From Mangifera indica (Eukaryota; Streptophyta; Magnoliopsida; Sapindales; Anacardiaceae): 64,000 nt of DNA. The DNA lies in contig NC_058137.1 of NCBI RefSeq assembly GCF_011075055.1, forward strand, positions 4,206,771 through 4,270,770, read 5' to 3'. Under the pieces are notes generated by a model, which worked only from the letters and a program-made list of their open reading frames with translations, ran no database searches and was not told where the DNA came from. Of this stretch, positions 1-11,750 are shown one piece after another. Each line of letters begins with the position of its first letter. Position 1 is the first letter of the stretch. The translations under genes and the position numbers were made by a program.

Positions 1-372
1 GGAGGCAGTAATGACAATTCTTTATTTTGATTTCTGTTGCTGTATATTTCTTGGAATAGGCAGGCTCTGTTACAATTAAATACTGCTTTTACAATAATAT
101 ATTTACTGGTTTGCTATGCCACACCATATGATTCATAAGGGAGTAGAAAAGGGTAAATAAAGAAGGAAAAAAAGGAAAAAAGAAGATCAAGTAATGCAAT
201 ATCTTTTTCCTTTATTTTGGATAAATCCATGTTAAAGGTCCAACAAGCAAAGTTTCACTATTCTGGTCCCTTAAGTTCTTTTGAATTATTTTGAAGTTGT
301 TATGCTGGTCATTTTTATATGATTTAATCTACATATCTGATCTGTTTGTATACGGTTACATTTACAGGTGAG

Positions 373-3035
373 ACATAATAGCTGAGAGATTAGGCTTCAT
401 GTTGGTTTTGGGGGATCTAGTCTGGATTCCTTTCACTTTTAGTATCCAGGCATGTAACTATTAACTAAAGCATGAAAGCATGATCTTCCATTTTCTCTTC
501 TCTATTTTTCAAAAGATTTTAATTCTTGAACAGTTTATTCTGATCTAATCTAGATTCCTTTCACTTATAGCATCCAGGCATGTTTCTGTTAACTAGAGAA
601 TGAAAGCTTTGTCTTTCTTTTTCTCTTCCATCTCTCTTTTTAAAAAATAAAAAATTAGTTCTTAAAGCTTTCTTGTATGTATATGCTCTGCATTTTTCTT
701 TGTATGCTTGATCAATCTTTTGATTATAAACTAAAGGGCATTGTAAAATTTACAAAAATGATAAATGGTACCTTTGTTTCACAAAACAAAGATCAACTCT
801 CAATTGGGCTTAAATTTTCTTGAGTCTCTTTGTCATTACTATCTTTAAAGTCCTAATTTGTCTACTGAAAGTCTTCGTGTCATGTACGAACCAATCAAAT
901 TTCCTTGAGTGGAAAAAATATCAATACACAAAGTGTATAACTGTTATTTGAAAATTTCTAGGAAGGATCTGATGTCTGCGCTGCATCTGAGATTGCTCGA
1001 TTCATTCTCCTTCTGAATATACACAGAGAGAACAAATAATTGGAAATCTTTTTGTCTTAGGGATGACATCTGCAGATTAGGTTCCTTTTCATCTTTCTAG
1101 ATCTCATATTACCTTTGGAAACCATAATGATCTTAGAAGCCTCTTAGGTAAAGCAAGATACAGTTATTGGTCCCTGCTACATACTCAAAAATTTTCCAAC
1201 GGAAGCTATATTCAAGTGCAAGGCTTGGATGAAATCTTGGAATCATGGAGAGACTTGCAATTATAATAGCTGTTACAATTGTTTGTGCTCAAGATGTAGA
1301 TCATTGGCCAGTCAGGTTTATTCCATAGTGAAATCAATTGGTTTGAATTAATTGATGGCATTTTTTCTTTGTTAAAGGGTTGGTGGCTTTTGCATAATAA
1401 GGTGGAGCTTACAACTGCTGCTGTTATAGCAAATTGTTTAGTGTTTTTGATTGGGTAAATATAAATGATGTGTAGTTGGTACTTTCTTGCTTCAACCTGA
1501 CTTAATTTGTTTCTAAGATTTTGCTTTTAATATTAAAACTGAGCAGATATCTGGTATTCAGAGGAGCTAACACACAAAAACACGTCTTTAAAAAGAACCC
1601 CAAGGCACATATATGGGGTAAGCCTCCGAAGGTTGTTGGGGGCAAGTTGCTTGCTTCTGGTTATTGGTGAGATTTCCAATCTATCCCTTTTAAATTTAAT
1701 CTTTTTTCCTTATCAGTGGTATCAATCCTAAAGTAATTTCTATTGAGGTCTAAATAAAATTAGAACAATAAAAGTATGCGCACTAACAATGAGTACTATT
1801 TTGTGTATTAATGATGAAGTATCATCATGTGATTGGGTGATTTTGAATTAGAGATAAAGTAACACCCAATTACATGATGACACATCATCATTAGTACACA
1901 TTAATATTCATTGTAAAGGCACATAGTCTTACTCAAATTGGAAATAGGAAAAAAATTGGAATAGAAATGAAGAGTTACGTTGTTAAGTACTCCATTTAAT
2001 CCTAGTTTGTTGATAATGATTTTTCAATGAAAGTTTCTTAATTTGAGTGAACAAGCTAACCCATTTCAGGCTATGTAATGGTGTGCTTAGAGAATCTTTC
2101 TAGAGGACTTAGATGTGAACCAAGAATTTTATCATAATTTCTAACTGGTCAATTCTGTTCTCTCTTTGATTGAACCTGCAATTATATCCTTGTTCTGCAT
2201 TTCTTATTCTATTTTTTGCAGTTCTATCATTTTGCATGACGTTGGCAGCTCAATGCTGTGGCATTTCTGCTAGCAATTCCTGCTTGCAAGTAGCATCTGG
2301 TGTCAGTACTAATGATTCAACTGAACATTGTAGAATTCCTCAAATTTCCACTTCTTGTTAGGGGTTGGAATCAGTCGAAGGGACAACAAACATTTTTTCC
2401 CCTGATCTATATCAGGAAATTGTTGGTTTTCTTCATTGGCATGTCTCTTCATATTGTGCTTGAAGTAGTCGGTCATCTTTTGTGCTTAGTTCTCTCTTTC
2501 TGATCAAAGTCATGGGGCTTGGATTGTGGATGTACAGGCTGTGCTTAGTTCTCTCTTTTTGGCTTTCATTTTGAAGTAGGTTGGGTTCCTCTTGGAAATG
2601 GATCATAATGCTTGGCATGCGAAGTCTATCAAATTAAGAAAAAAATTATCTCTTGAATGTTGGTACCGTCCATGTTCTTGATGCTGCATCTTATACGCTG
2701 ATAATTTTTTGAAGGGGAATGGCAAGGCACTGTAATTACCTTGGGGACTTATTGCTAGCTTTGTCCTTCAGTTTACCTTGTGGAGTAAGGTAAAATTCAA
2801 AATCTTTTATAGTATACAATGTCAGCATTATAAATTTAAACTTGTGTATAACTTCCATTCTGAGATTCATTCCTTTTGCAGTTCAACAGTTCCATATTTT
2901 TATCCTATTTATCTTCTTATTCTGCTTGTATGGAGAGAGAGAAGAGATGAAGTTCGCTGTGCAGAGAAGTATAAAGAAATATGGGCAGAATACTGTAGAC
3001 TTGTTCCATGGAGAATATTGCCATATGCATATTAG
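373..3035 (+). CDS. FK: Delta(14)-sterol reductase (FACKEL), C-terminal exons, 5' partial
   Basis: This gene encodes sterol C-14 reductase of the ERG24/ERG4 family, a multi-pass ER membrane enzyme that reduces the C14-C15 double bond in plant sterol synthesis. Exons read from splice sites are 373-449, 1378-1454, 1547-1666, 2715-2789 and 2882-3035, about 167 codons. Visible family blocks are ERLGFMLVFGDLVWIPFTF, GWWLLHNKVELTT, FRGANTQKHVFKKNP, ARHCNYLGDLLLALSFSLPC and the C-terminal WRERRDEVRCAEKYKEIW then LVPWRILPYAY. The C-terminal region is the NADPH and sterol-binding part in this family. The N-terminal portion lies left of the window; I could not place an exon in 1-372. The first exon is taken to start at the AG ending at 372, because using the AG at 366-367 puts a TGA in frame. 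The first visible intron has a GC donor (450-451). Confidence 0.9.
414..660 (+). repeat. Tandem duplication of an exon end and donor, about 128 bp period
   Basis: Bases 414-535 and 542-660 are diverged copies. The second copy repeats the exon end, the GC-type donor (CAGGCATGT) and the start of the intron, including the pyrimidine-rich tract. It has a TAG where the real exon has TGG, so it cannot replace the exon end. It is a decayed local duplication inside the intron. Confidence 0.75.
450..1377 (+). other. GC-AG intron of the sterol reductase gene
   Basis: The exon ends in CAG at 447-449 and is followed by GCATGT instead of GTATGT. No GT near this point keeps the protein in frame with the next exon (GWWLL, from 1378). 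GC-AG introns are a known minor class of U2 introns, usually with an otherwise strong donor as here. Confidence 0.75.
1787..1913. mobile_element. MITE-like inverted repeat in a FACKEL intron
   Basis: Arms of about 52 bp at 1787-1840 and 1863-1913 are inverted copies, centred on an AGAGATAAAGTAA loop. The same loop and arm pattern recurs in this window near 6881, 10168, 11630, 28634, 37147 and 56353, so it is a family of non-autonomous elements. It sits in the intron 1667-2714. Confidence 0.7.
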
Positions 3036-3600
3036 CAAAAAAGTTGTGGAATAGCTGCTTGGAGGTTTCTGTTATTTTCAACTGATACTTCCCATTTCAT
3101 TGAGGAAACTCGACCCGTCCTCAGTGGGGAATAGTTATGTAACTTAAATTTGTCTTGTAGTTTTAACATTGGTCAGTGGGGAAATCTATCCAGCTTGGAG
3201 AATCCACATGGATAGATTTCAGGTCTTCTCAGTTTAAAGTGAACACTAACAAGGACCTATTTAGAGTTGCCTTTTTAAAAAGAAACTTCTATCATGACTT
3301 TGCCAATTTTAACTCCAGAGGTGGCTTAATTTGAACTGTAAAAAGTGAATTTTCGTGGTAGCTTTTAAAGCAAAGATTACTTTGAAGTAAATATTGAATA
3401 ATTTAAGTATGAGTTATTTATTAATGATCTTTCTAAAGATGTTTATTATACCTTAAGTAGTAACTTATGCATCTATTATAAGTGAGACATTGTCTGTCTT
3501 GTATAAAAAGAGTGATTTGAGAGAAAAGGAACCTGGATAGAAACATCAATTCCCCTTCAAGTAAATTTCAGCCTTGTTATTATATTTATAAAAAAAAATC
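3036..3600 (+). other. 3' UTR and downstream flank of the sterol reductase gene
   Basis: No coding signal. AT-rich sequence follows the TAG-type stop at 3033-3035. The poly(A) site was not placed. Confidence 0.5.
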
Positions 3601-3900
3601 AAATGGTAAGTTATGAAGGTGGATTAGATATGGTAAATTGGTTTTTTTTTACTGACGGATGGGTGATGAGAAATGGGTTGAAAAGTTGGGTAAAGAAGAT
3701 GGTTTGTGGCTGATGAATGGTGTATGAAGACGGTGGTTGGTGATAATAGGCGATGAAGATAGTGTTTGTGATGGTTTGGGTGTGTAGGAGTTGTGAGTTG
3801 ATGGTGGTGGAAGAGGAGGGAATTTGTTGGCTGATGGTGGTGCTTGCCTTGTACGACGGAATGATTAAGAAGGCTCAACCATCGTCCTCTATCATGTGAC
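3600..3900. other. Strand-skewed G/T-rich block
   Basis: The + strand is almost free of C across about 240 bases and full of GGTGGT/GATGATG patterns. The minus strand reads as a His-, Thr- and Pro-rich frame that matches no family I know. I treat it as simple-sequence-like DNA, not a gene. Confidence 0.5.
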
Positions 3901-4290
3901 CCATCTCACTTTAACATTATGGATGGCACCATAGATTTATCGTTATTAATAATTCTTAAATCATATTTTTTAATATGATATAATATAAATAAAAAATAAT
4001 ATGTATTATTAAATATATTAAATTAATATGGTATAATTAATGTATTATATAATATGATACATTTTATTTATTATGATTAATATATTTTTTTAAAAAAAAT
4101 AATAATATAATAGAGATATATATGTAAAATTTTAAATTTTATATAGTATTTATCATATTTTTAAAATAATATTTATTAATTAAAATTTTTTATTATTTTA
4201 TTTTTTAAAAATTATATCATATTATATAATATTTGTTATATAATATAAAATATCAAATTTTTAATATATAAAACGAGAGACCATCCAAGT
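3900..4290. other. Very AT-rich intergenic DNA
   Basis: Nearly pure A/T with short palindromic ATATAATAT patterns. I see no gene, RNA or complete element. Confidence 0.5.
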
Positions 4291-4456
4291 ACGATGTGTA
4301 AAACTAACTCATCTCTTAACTTAAGGAGTCTCTTGTCCTCTCATGCAACATCGTACACTGAAATGAATAGTCCCTTTTTCTGGTCACATTGGCAACAGCC
4401 ATGTGGCCCTCTCAATATTATTATTGACATAGTGGAACCCACTAAAGCTCTCGTCG

Positions 4457-4643
4457 CATTTGTCATATTGATGAAGGAGGCCCACAGAACACATGAAAAA
4501 TTAGGCAAATGTAATTGATGATAACTTAACTTGGAAGATACTTTGTACCACGAATGTATCAATGGGCCAAAGGACCATTTGTCATTTTGATGAAGGGGGC
4601 CCACAACACACATGAAAAATTAAGCACATGTAATTGATGATCA
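4457..4643. repeat. Direct repeat, two copies about 119 bp apart
   Basis: Copies start at 4457 and 4576 and share about 68 bp: CATTTGTCATwTTGATGAAG, then GGCCCACA, ACACATGAAAAATTA and ACATGTAATTGATGAT with a few differences. The second copy is preceded by GGGCCAAAGGACC, which resembles the end of the GGCCRAAGGAC element family seen elsewhere here. Confidence 0.7.
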
Positions 4644-4659
4644 CTCGGATGATACTGTA

Positions 4660-5315
4660 TACCCCTAAAATTTTAAAAGGTTTATCCCAACCTCAAAAAT
4701 ATGTTCATAATAAATAAAAGAATTTAAACACTTATTTATTTTTAAATTATTATTAAATTTAAAGATAAAATTATTATTTAATAGTAATATTAAAAAATAT
4801 ATAATTTTATCTTATTTTTCTCCTCAAATTTTAAAAATTAACATTTTGTCTCATACTTAAATTTTAAAAAATAACTTTTTCTCTTCTAAAGCCTTAAATT
4901 TTTTCTTCACCCATTCCTCTAACTATCTACAATTGGCACGGTGCATTGTTGAACAATGAGCGTTGTATAGAAATTTGAATAACTTCATCTTATTCGTTTG
5001 CCATTAGGCCATCGTTCACCAAAAAAAGTGATCAGATTTTTTGTTTAGTATTTTAAGGGAGAAAAGTAAATTTTTTAAAATTTAATCTATGATAAAATTA
5101 TTAGTTTTCTAAATCAAAAGAGGAAAATATGATATAATTTTAATTATTTTTAATATTACTAACTAAATAAAAACCTCCTAACCTTAACAAAAAATTTACA
5201 GGTGTGTCTTAATAAATTAAAACTTGAATAAATATTTAAAGTTTTTATTTGTCATAGATATATATCTATCGTTTCACTAAAACTTAAGTGGAAAATAATC
5301 CTTCGGCTATCAAAT
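4660..5315. mobile_element. Long-inverted-repeat element, GGCCRAAGGAC family (bounds approximate)
   Basis: The two halves are diverged inverted copies. The left part contains CTCCTCAAATTTTAAAAATTAAC and the right part GGGAGAAAAGTAAATTTTTTAAAATTTAAT. The right end reads AATAATCCTTCGGC, the inverse of the GCCGAAGGATTATT end type. Its internal sequence is shared with the element at 34872-35539. There is no transposase. The left end may lie at 4566 instead. Confidence 0.5.
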
Positions 5316-5495
5316 GGACCCAAATTTTGAATGGACAGTAAGGATAAATTTTTAATACAAATATCATTTCAACCTTACTTCAATTAAATAACTAATATAT
5401 CTTGAATATTGAATTTAACAATAATAAAAATATTGAAAAACTTTACCAAATAAATATCTACATTTTTTCTTTTTAGATTTTTGGATTTTAATGAA

Positions 5496-5678
5496 AAATA
5501 ATATTATATATACAAAATTTATATATAAAAAAATCACATAAATTAATATGACAATTATTTAATAGTAATGACATATTAATATTAACATGTAAGAGATGAA
5601 AAGACATCATCACATTATTATTATTATATCAATTTATGTAATTTTTTTTATATAAATCCTACGCATATAATATTATTG
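5496..5678. mobile_element. MITE-like hairpin, about 60 bp arms
   Basis: The left arm (AATAATATTATATATACAAAATTTATATA...) and the right arm ending TACGCATATAATATTATTG are inverted copies. Short AT-rich non-coding element. Confidence 0.55.
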
Positions 5679-6880
5679 TTTAACCAAAAAGTGTACACAC
5701 AAAAAAGAGAATTTAAAAAATGGTGGTTTACTAATTTGCCCTTAACGGATGAAAATGCTATTCTCCTTTAAAAGTATGACTAAAAGAGTAATAACACTAT
5801 TTTTGTACCAGAAAAAGAGGGAATAAAATTTACCATTAATAATTCACAATTATATTCTAATGATTGTTTGAACATTAAATGCATCTGCATTTTGACGGTG
5901 AGAAATTAATTAATTAATTTTTTTTTTTTTTACATAAAATTAGACAATACCCAAATATAGGTTAAATAGATTTAACAGTATAATATAAATGAACAAATTT
6001 GCCCTTACATATAAATGAGATTTGGATCAAATTTGATCTATACTTAATTTAAATTTCGATGAAGGTAAAAAATCTCCTACCAAAATCACATTTTGTCAAT
6101 AATTTTTTTAATAAAATGTGTGTAAAGGTAAAAAAAATGGCATATTTAAATTAGAATTTGATGAATTTTATTTTAAATAATGAAATATTTGCAATTTATT
6201 TTAGAAATTAACATTTGAATGAAAAAAAAAAAACCGACTCATCAATAGTGTGCATGAAACCGATAACTAAAAGGTTTCATCTATCGAATCATATTAAAGT
6301 TTAATAATTCATAGGTGTAAAAATACCTTGAAAAATTAAATAAATAAATTTTAATTAGGATAATACACAAAAAAAAAAAATACATACAACCTTAAGTAAA
6401 TAGTGTCATTTTATCCCATCATAAAAATATTTAAAAACCCTCATACATAAAATATCACAATTATCCCAATTTCATAAAACCTGAGTAAAATTACATAGTG
6501 ATAACATAATGATTGACTATTTACAAAATGTTATGAAAATAAATTTTATGACAATTACAATCTACAAATTGAGGCTTACCCCATATTTAAGTTCTATATT
6601 TTAAGGAAATTCTAATTTACTTGTAATTAAACAAAAAATAATAATCTATCTCTAAAAGGGAATTATGATTACTGTTAATTAATTTATTTTTATATATGTG
6701 TATAGCATAAAAATAAACAAATAGAATCACAACAAAAAAATCGCAAAGAGTAAAACAATCTTTTTGCTTGTGAAATCATACTACAAAACCCAGATAGGAT
6801 ATGGAAAATACAGTAAACGTAATAAAGAGAAAAGATTCTCAAAATATTTTGGAAGCTCTCTGAATCTCATATATTTTAAG
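5679..6880. other. AT-rich intergenic DNA, no gene seen
   Basis: Many poly-A and poly-T runs, including a T-run near 5919 and A-runs near 6223 and 6370. No conserved protein, RNA or paired repeat was recognised. Confidence 0.5.
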
Positions 6881-7000
6881 TAGTGTTATATGCATAAATA
6901 ATGATGTATTACATTATGAGTAAATAGTTTTATATTAGAGATAAAATAATACTTACTCATATAATAATATATTATTATTTATATACAAAATTATACACAT
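6881..7000. mobile_element. AT-rich MITE (TTATAYGCATAAATAATGATG family)
   Basis: The left arm GTTATATGCATAAATAATGATGTATTA pairs with the right arm ending ATAATATATTATTATTTATATACAAAATTATAC. The shared loop AGAGATAAAATAATACTTA is present. Confidence 0.65.
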
Positions 7001-7508
7001 AGTTTTATTAATATAATTAAACAATATGTTTTGCAATGTTATTATCTTTTTTTTGAAAATAAAGGAACTGGAAAAGAACGAAGTAAAAATATTAAAGTGC
7101 ATACTTAATGCACATTTTGGAAAAAAAACAAAGTGAATAGAGAAAGCTGCTCTTTCAAATAATATTATATATATTCAGTTTTAAATATTTAAATAATATA
7201 TTATCGTTAATTAGATATTATTTTTTTATTAATTTTAAATTATCAAATTATATTATAATAATTTTTAATTAAATATTTAAAATTACAGGATATTAATTAT
7301 TTTAGCAATTTTTTCCCCTTGTATACATATGTTGCCACATTTTTTTTTATTATACATATATAGTCTAAAATATAAAAAATCTAAAATACCTTTTAAAATT
7401 CGAACTCATCTAGCCAAACATTCAAACTCACTCAACCAAGATGAATAAAACTCACCTGGCAGCTAAGAATCATAACCATCGCCAACACAACCAAATCACT
7501 GGTCGTTC
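7001..7508. other. AT-rich intergenic DNA, no gene seen
   Basis: Contains an imperfect inverted repeat around 7165-7290 (TTTTAAATATTTAAATAAT versus AATTAAATATTTAAAATT). No coding signal. Confidence 0.4.
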
Positions 7509-7516
7509 ATGGATAA

Positions 7517-7823
7517 TAGGGTTGGATTCGAACTGAACTGAGCTCAAACTCGACTCGATTTACATATAGTTGAGTTTGAGTTTGAGTTTGTGTTAGTGAA
7601 AGTCAAACTTGAACTCGGTTTGAATTCAGTTTGATTCATTTTTTTATTATTAAAACAATATCATTTTAATACATATTGATCAAAACGACATCATTTTGTA
7701 TCAAAATTTTTAATTAAAAAATTTGATGAGTAGCTCGAGCTCGTATAGGGCTGACTCCTTTTGGGCTCGTTTGAGCTGAACTCGAGCTTGAACTCAAACA
7801 GATTCAGTTCGAGTCTAACAATA
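7517..7823. mobile_element. hAT-type non-autonomous element, 307 bp
   Basis: The left end is TAGGGTTGGATTCGAACTGA. The degenerate right end (GAGTCTAACAATA) matches the family end GAATCCAGCCCTA at 8 of 13 bases. It is flanked by an 8 bp target duplication, ATGGATAA at 7509-7516 and ATGGATAG at 7824-7831. An 8 bp duplication and TAGGG-type ends fit the hAT superfamily. The interior holds the CAAAACGACATCATTTTG core, a degenerate form of the family's AAAACGACGTCGTTTT palindrome. No transposase. Confidence 0.8.
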
Positions 7824-7831
7824 ATGGATAG

Positions 7832-8718
7832 ATTAGTGGGATTCCAAGAATTTCATGAGATGGTAAAACACTCTTTTGGGCATATTTTAGGAAGTTCTAT
7901 GTTAACCACTTATAAAATTTCCCAAGAACCCATTTCTTCCTCCTAATTGCACATATACAATGAATGTTTCATATTAAAATCATACATAGGACAGTTAAAA
8001 TCTGACGAATCTCCATTTTTTTATGTGAAAATTAAGAAAGTAAAACTCAGATTTGCATATGAAAGATATATGCACACTTGGCTGGTTAGTCAACTCACTT
8101 GACTATGATTGACCACCGATCCATCCGATTAAATTTAAAACTCAGAATTTAACGCATTTATATTTACATCTAACTACAAAAAAATTATACTTGTATAGTA
8201 AAAAAAATAGTTATATATGTATATAAGAAAAAAAATATCAGTTAAAATAATTAATATTTCGAAAATTACATTTCATAATGTCTAAATAAACCAATAAACA
8301 AAGTAAGCAGCATCGTGAAATTGTAGCTGTGCCATCGATAACTGTGTCTTAGCTCTAAAGCACAAGTATCAGAGACTGCATTAAGATGTGAAATAATATT
8401 CCCTTGAAAACTCCATAGTCACGTGCATGGTGACCGGACCAGTAAATCTGTGACTATAAGTGATCAATTTTACAAGAACTCTAACTCTGTATGAATTACA
8501 TTTTTTAATTATTTCAAATATTTTTTTATTTGTCAAAGTTACATTACTCAAGTTATGGAGAAAGTAATCACATAATGCCCCTTAGAGCCACAACTTTCAT
8601 TTACAAATTCAAACTTATTTTATTTTCAGTTCATTGAAATCTTGTAATTATATGATACACTCTTCCTTTTAATATGAATTCAATTAAGCCATCCAATCGC
8701 TCTTCTTTCCCTTCTTTC
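7832..8718. other. Intergenic DNA, no gene seen
   Basis: AT-rich, no recognised gene. It ends in a C/T-rich stretch just before the copia gag relic. Confidence 0.4.
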
Positions 8719-8965
8719 ATGGCTTCTCCCACTGCTAATGATGCTTTAGCAACATTCAACTCACAACCTGCCGTCGTTCAAGCGCATGAAAATCTCCTTC
8801 ATTTGATCACCATTAATGTTTCTCCCAAACTTTGTTAAAATTAACTTCAATCAACTATCCTGCACGGCGTATGCAGTTTAACACTTTACTCATTGAATAT
8901 GATCTTCTCGGCTTTGTTGACGGCACTCCAAATTCTCAAATTAGAATCCATTCCTTAGTTTGATT
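8719..8965 (+). pseudogene. Decayed Ty1-copia gag N-terminus
   Basis: An ATG at 8719 opens a 39-codon frame ending at TAA 8836-8838, with ENLLHLITINVSPKL. A shifted frame then reads NYPARRMQFNTLLIEYDLLG followed by FVDGT. This is the usual start of copia gag (KLTSTNYPAWRMQFNTLLIGYD type in plants). It has at least one frame change and no downstream protease, integrase or RT that I can see. It is a relic, not a working element. Confidence 0.7.
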
Positions 8966-10050
8966 GGTAAAGCTCTCACAGAGGAAAGAGTAGTTGAGGT
9001 CTGGGTAATGGAGTTAGATAGCGTAAAATACATTGAAGACATGGTCCTTGGCTTTTTATATGAATTCAATTAACTCGCACTCCCGTTCGTATTTGTCTTT
9101 GTCCAAGAGGACAGGGTAGTTCTCGTCGTAGAGAAGAGACAACATTCTTAAGAACTGAGAAGGGAAAGTAAGCGATTATTCAACCACTTGGGGAGAATTA
9201 AATGAAAAATAAATGGAAAGCGGGCTACTTAAGCGCTATGTCTGATGAAATTTTTAGCTTAATGGATCTATCCAAGTCTTGGTACTTGAACCAGGCTTCT
9301 TCTAACATGTAGAGTTACATATAAAAGCACACCAAGTGAATAGCGGTTAAGAGCCGACATGAGGTCGTGGGCTCTTGTTATGATTTCTTTGGATGTGCGA
9401 GGAAGTAAAGTGGCCTAAGGGAAAGGTCGTGTAGTTGGAGTTTCCTGGTTGTAACTTGTAAGTATCTCCTTTACGTCCCAGGCTCTTTGGGGTAGGTTAT
9501 AGGAATTCCTTATCCAATCCTTGTGCGATTTGTCCAAACGAGTTTTGTGGTGGTTAACTACAAAAATGAGGAGGTACAGTTTGTAAAGAATCGGATGAAG
9601 GGGAAAAAAAAAAAAAAAAGCATAAAGCAACTAGACTTGCTATTCTAAATTTCTCGTCCTATATAGGTACGGAAAAAAGAAATATTTGTTGCACCAACGC
9701 CCCACGTTAGTCTCGCATACTGATGATCCCCTTCAAGTCCCTCTGTGTTTGTTCAGGCAAGAAATAGATGTCGTCCTCTGTAGATTTCTCCTTCAATGCA
9801 AAAACGAGGGCAAGCTCTTGGATGTTGGGCTTGTCTAACCCTTGTTCCTTATACACGATGTAGGTGTAGATGATACATTAGTGTGTATTAACTGCCACTT
9901 GGAAGAGAATTAAGGTTTAGCCCTGCTCCCTTAAAGACACAATGCCCTCGACTTGACTTCTATTAGGTTTAGCCCTGCTGGGATTAGTCCTAGTTGCTAC
10001 TTCGATAGATTGGTCTAACCTATTTATACTCCCAACTGAGAAACTTTGGC
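8966..10050. other. Unidentified repeat-like segment of higher GC
   Basis: This segment is clearly less AT-rich than its surroundings. The minus strand gives broken coding-like pieces, for example HKDWIRNSYNLPQRAWDVKE near 9450-9530 and IQELALVFALKEKSTEDDIY near 9765-9825, interrupted by stops. The pattern suggests a degenerate retroelement gag, but I cannot name the family. Confidence 0.35.
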
Positions 10051-10167
10051 TGCTTAACTCATAGTTAGTTCAACTAATAACTAACTATGAGTTCAAAAAA
10101 TAACTAAATCACTCTATGAATTTCACCAGTCTCTAACTCAACCAAGTTTAATACAAAGAGCAATATT

Positions 10168-10292
10168 AGATATATACACTTTGAGTATATATATGATATA
10201 TCATTATATAATTAAGTGTTATTTTATCTTTAATTCAAAATCATTTAATCACGTGATAATACATCATTTATGTATTTAAATTATATACATAT
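10168..10292. mobile_element. AT-rich MITE copy, same family as 6881-7000
   Basis: Inverted arms flank a TTATCTTTAATTC loop, the reverse of the family loop. The right end carries ATATAGTTTTATTA-like sequence, also seen after the 6881 copy. Confidence 0.55.
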
Positions 10293-11629
10293 AGTTTTAT
10301 TACGATAAGAAACCCAAAAATATTTTTTTAATCCAAAATTAATTACTAACCCCAAATTTACCCAAATTGTTGCACGAACAAAATATATACCAATTGTAAT
10401 GTATAATTTAACAGAAATAATTGAGAACAGTTAAACGGTAATAAACGTATTCTATTGTTATCTTACTAGTTTTCTCTAGTATCAAAGTAGTAGAGTAATT
10501 GTATCTCTAAGTTTTTGTACAATCCTAAATTGATCAGATGAAGAGGCAAGGTTAATAATATAATTACATAATTAAATAAAATTAAACTTTAAAACAATAA
10601 ATCTAGATGTTTAATCCCATTCCATTTATATGTAAATAAATGTGTGCTTCTAAAATAGTAGATATTGATTGTTATCTAATTATAATCAGATACAAAAATA
10701 TAATATAATAAAAGAGAATTTGATATATTAAAAGGATTGTAGAATGAGCGTATGTATCAAAATCAACTATTTCCTTTATTTTTATATAAAAAATATTTAT
10801 CTATATTTTAAATTGATCTATTCATTAATATTAAAATTAATTAATATATAATTTAGATAATTAATTATTATACAATGATTTATCGTCTTTTAAATGTCAT
10901 TTTCATGAGTTTGACGGATGTCACCGCACAACGAGGGATATATCCACTGAACAATCCCACACTAAATTTTTATATTGTTTAATCAATTGACCAAGAACTG
11001 TGTCTGCTTTTCTTTTAGTTTTTTTTTTGTCTTCACAGCAAAAATTACTTTTCATTTCCGTACAGATTATAAAAGCGTTTTTATTCTTAAAAAAATAACT
11101 AATTTAACTAACCGCATGCTCTTCTTAGCGAAAAAACTTTTGCTCTAGATTTGGTCATATTTATAAATGTATTGAAGATTTAATAATATTATAAATTTAA
11201 GACATTTGTCTAATTATAAAGTATATCATTAAATTTGAAATATAAAATATTAATAAAATTATATATATCTATTTTAAATATATAAATAATTATACACTTA
11301 TATATATTATTATATGATCGAATAATTTTAAATTAAAAGTAAAATAATATAAAATCATATGATAATATATATATATAAATATATATATATAAATATATAT
11401 AATATTGCTCATAAAATATATTATTTTAACCTAATAAACATACCAATAACATAATAATATGATCTTAATATAAATAAAATCAAATGTATTGAATAGAGGA
11501 TTACTTTATAAAATTATTATGAAAAAAAATATACAAATATACAAAAATCTTATTTTATTGTTTATAAGAAATGTAAAGTAATTAAATAAATTAATTGAAG
11601 TAAGTAAAAATTTTATTTTATAATAAATT

Positions 11630-11750
11630 ATATGTATAATTTTATGTATAAATAATGACGTGTTATTATATAACTAAATATTATTTTATTTTTAATTTTT
11701 AATTATTAAATTATATAATGATATATTATTTATATAAAAAAATATATAAT
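11630..11750. mobile_element. AT-rich MITE copy, same family as 6881-7000
   Basis: TATGTATAATTTTATGTATAAATAATGACG pairs with the right arm ATAATGATATATTATTTATATA. Loop TTATTTTATTTTTAAT. Confidence 0.55.

Noticed and set aside
1..372. An upstream FACKEL exon at the very left edge
   Set aside because: The expected residues before DIIAERLG were not found in any frame; the preceding exon is probably outside the window.
2170..2503. Two open frames between FACKEL exons
   Set aside because: They lie in the intron 1667-2714, and joining them would break the conserved GYWG to MARHCNY reading.
3624..3878. His-rich minus-strand open frame
   Set aside because: A product of the strand-skewed simple-sequence block; no start context or recognised domain.
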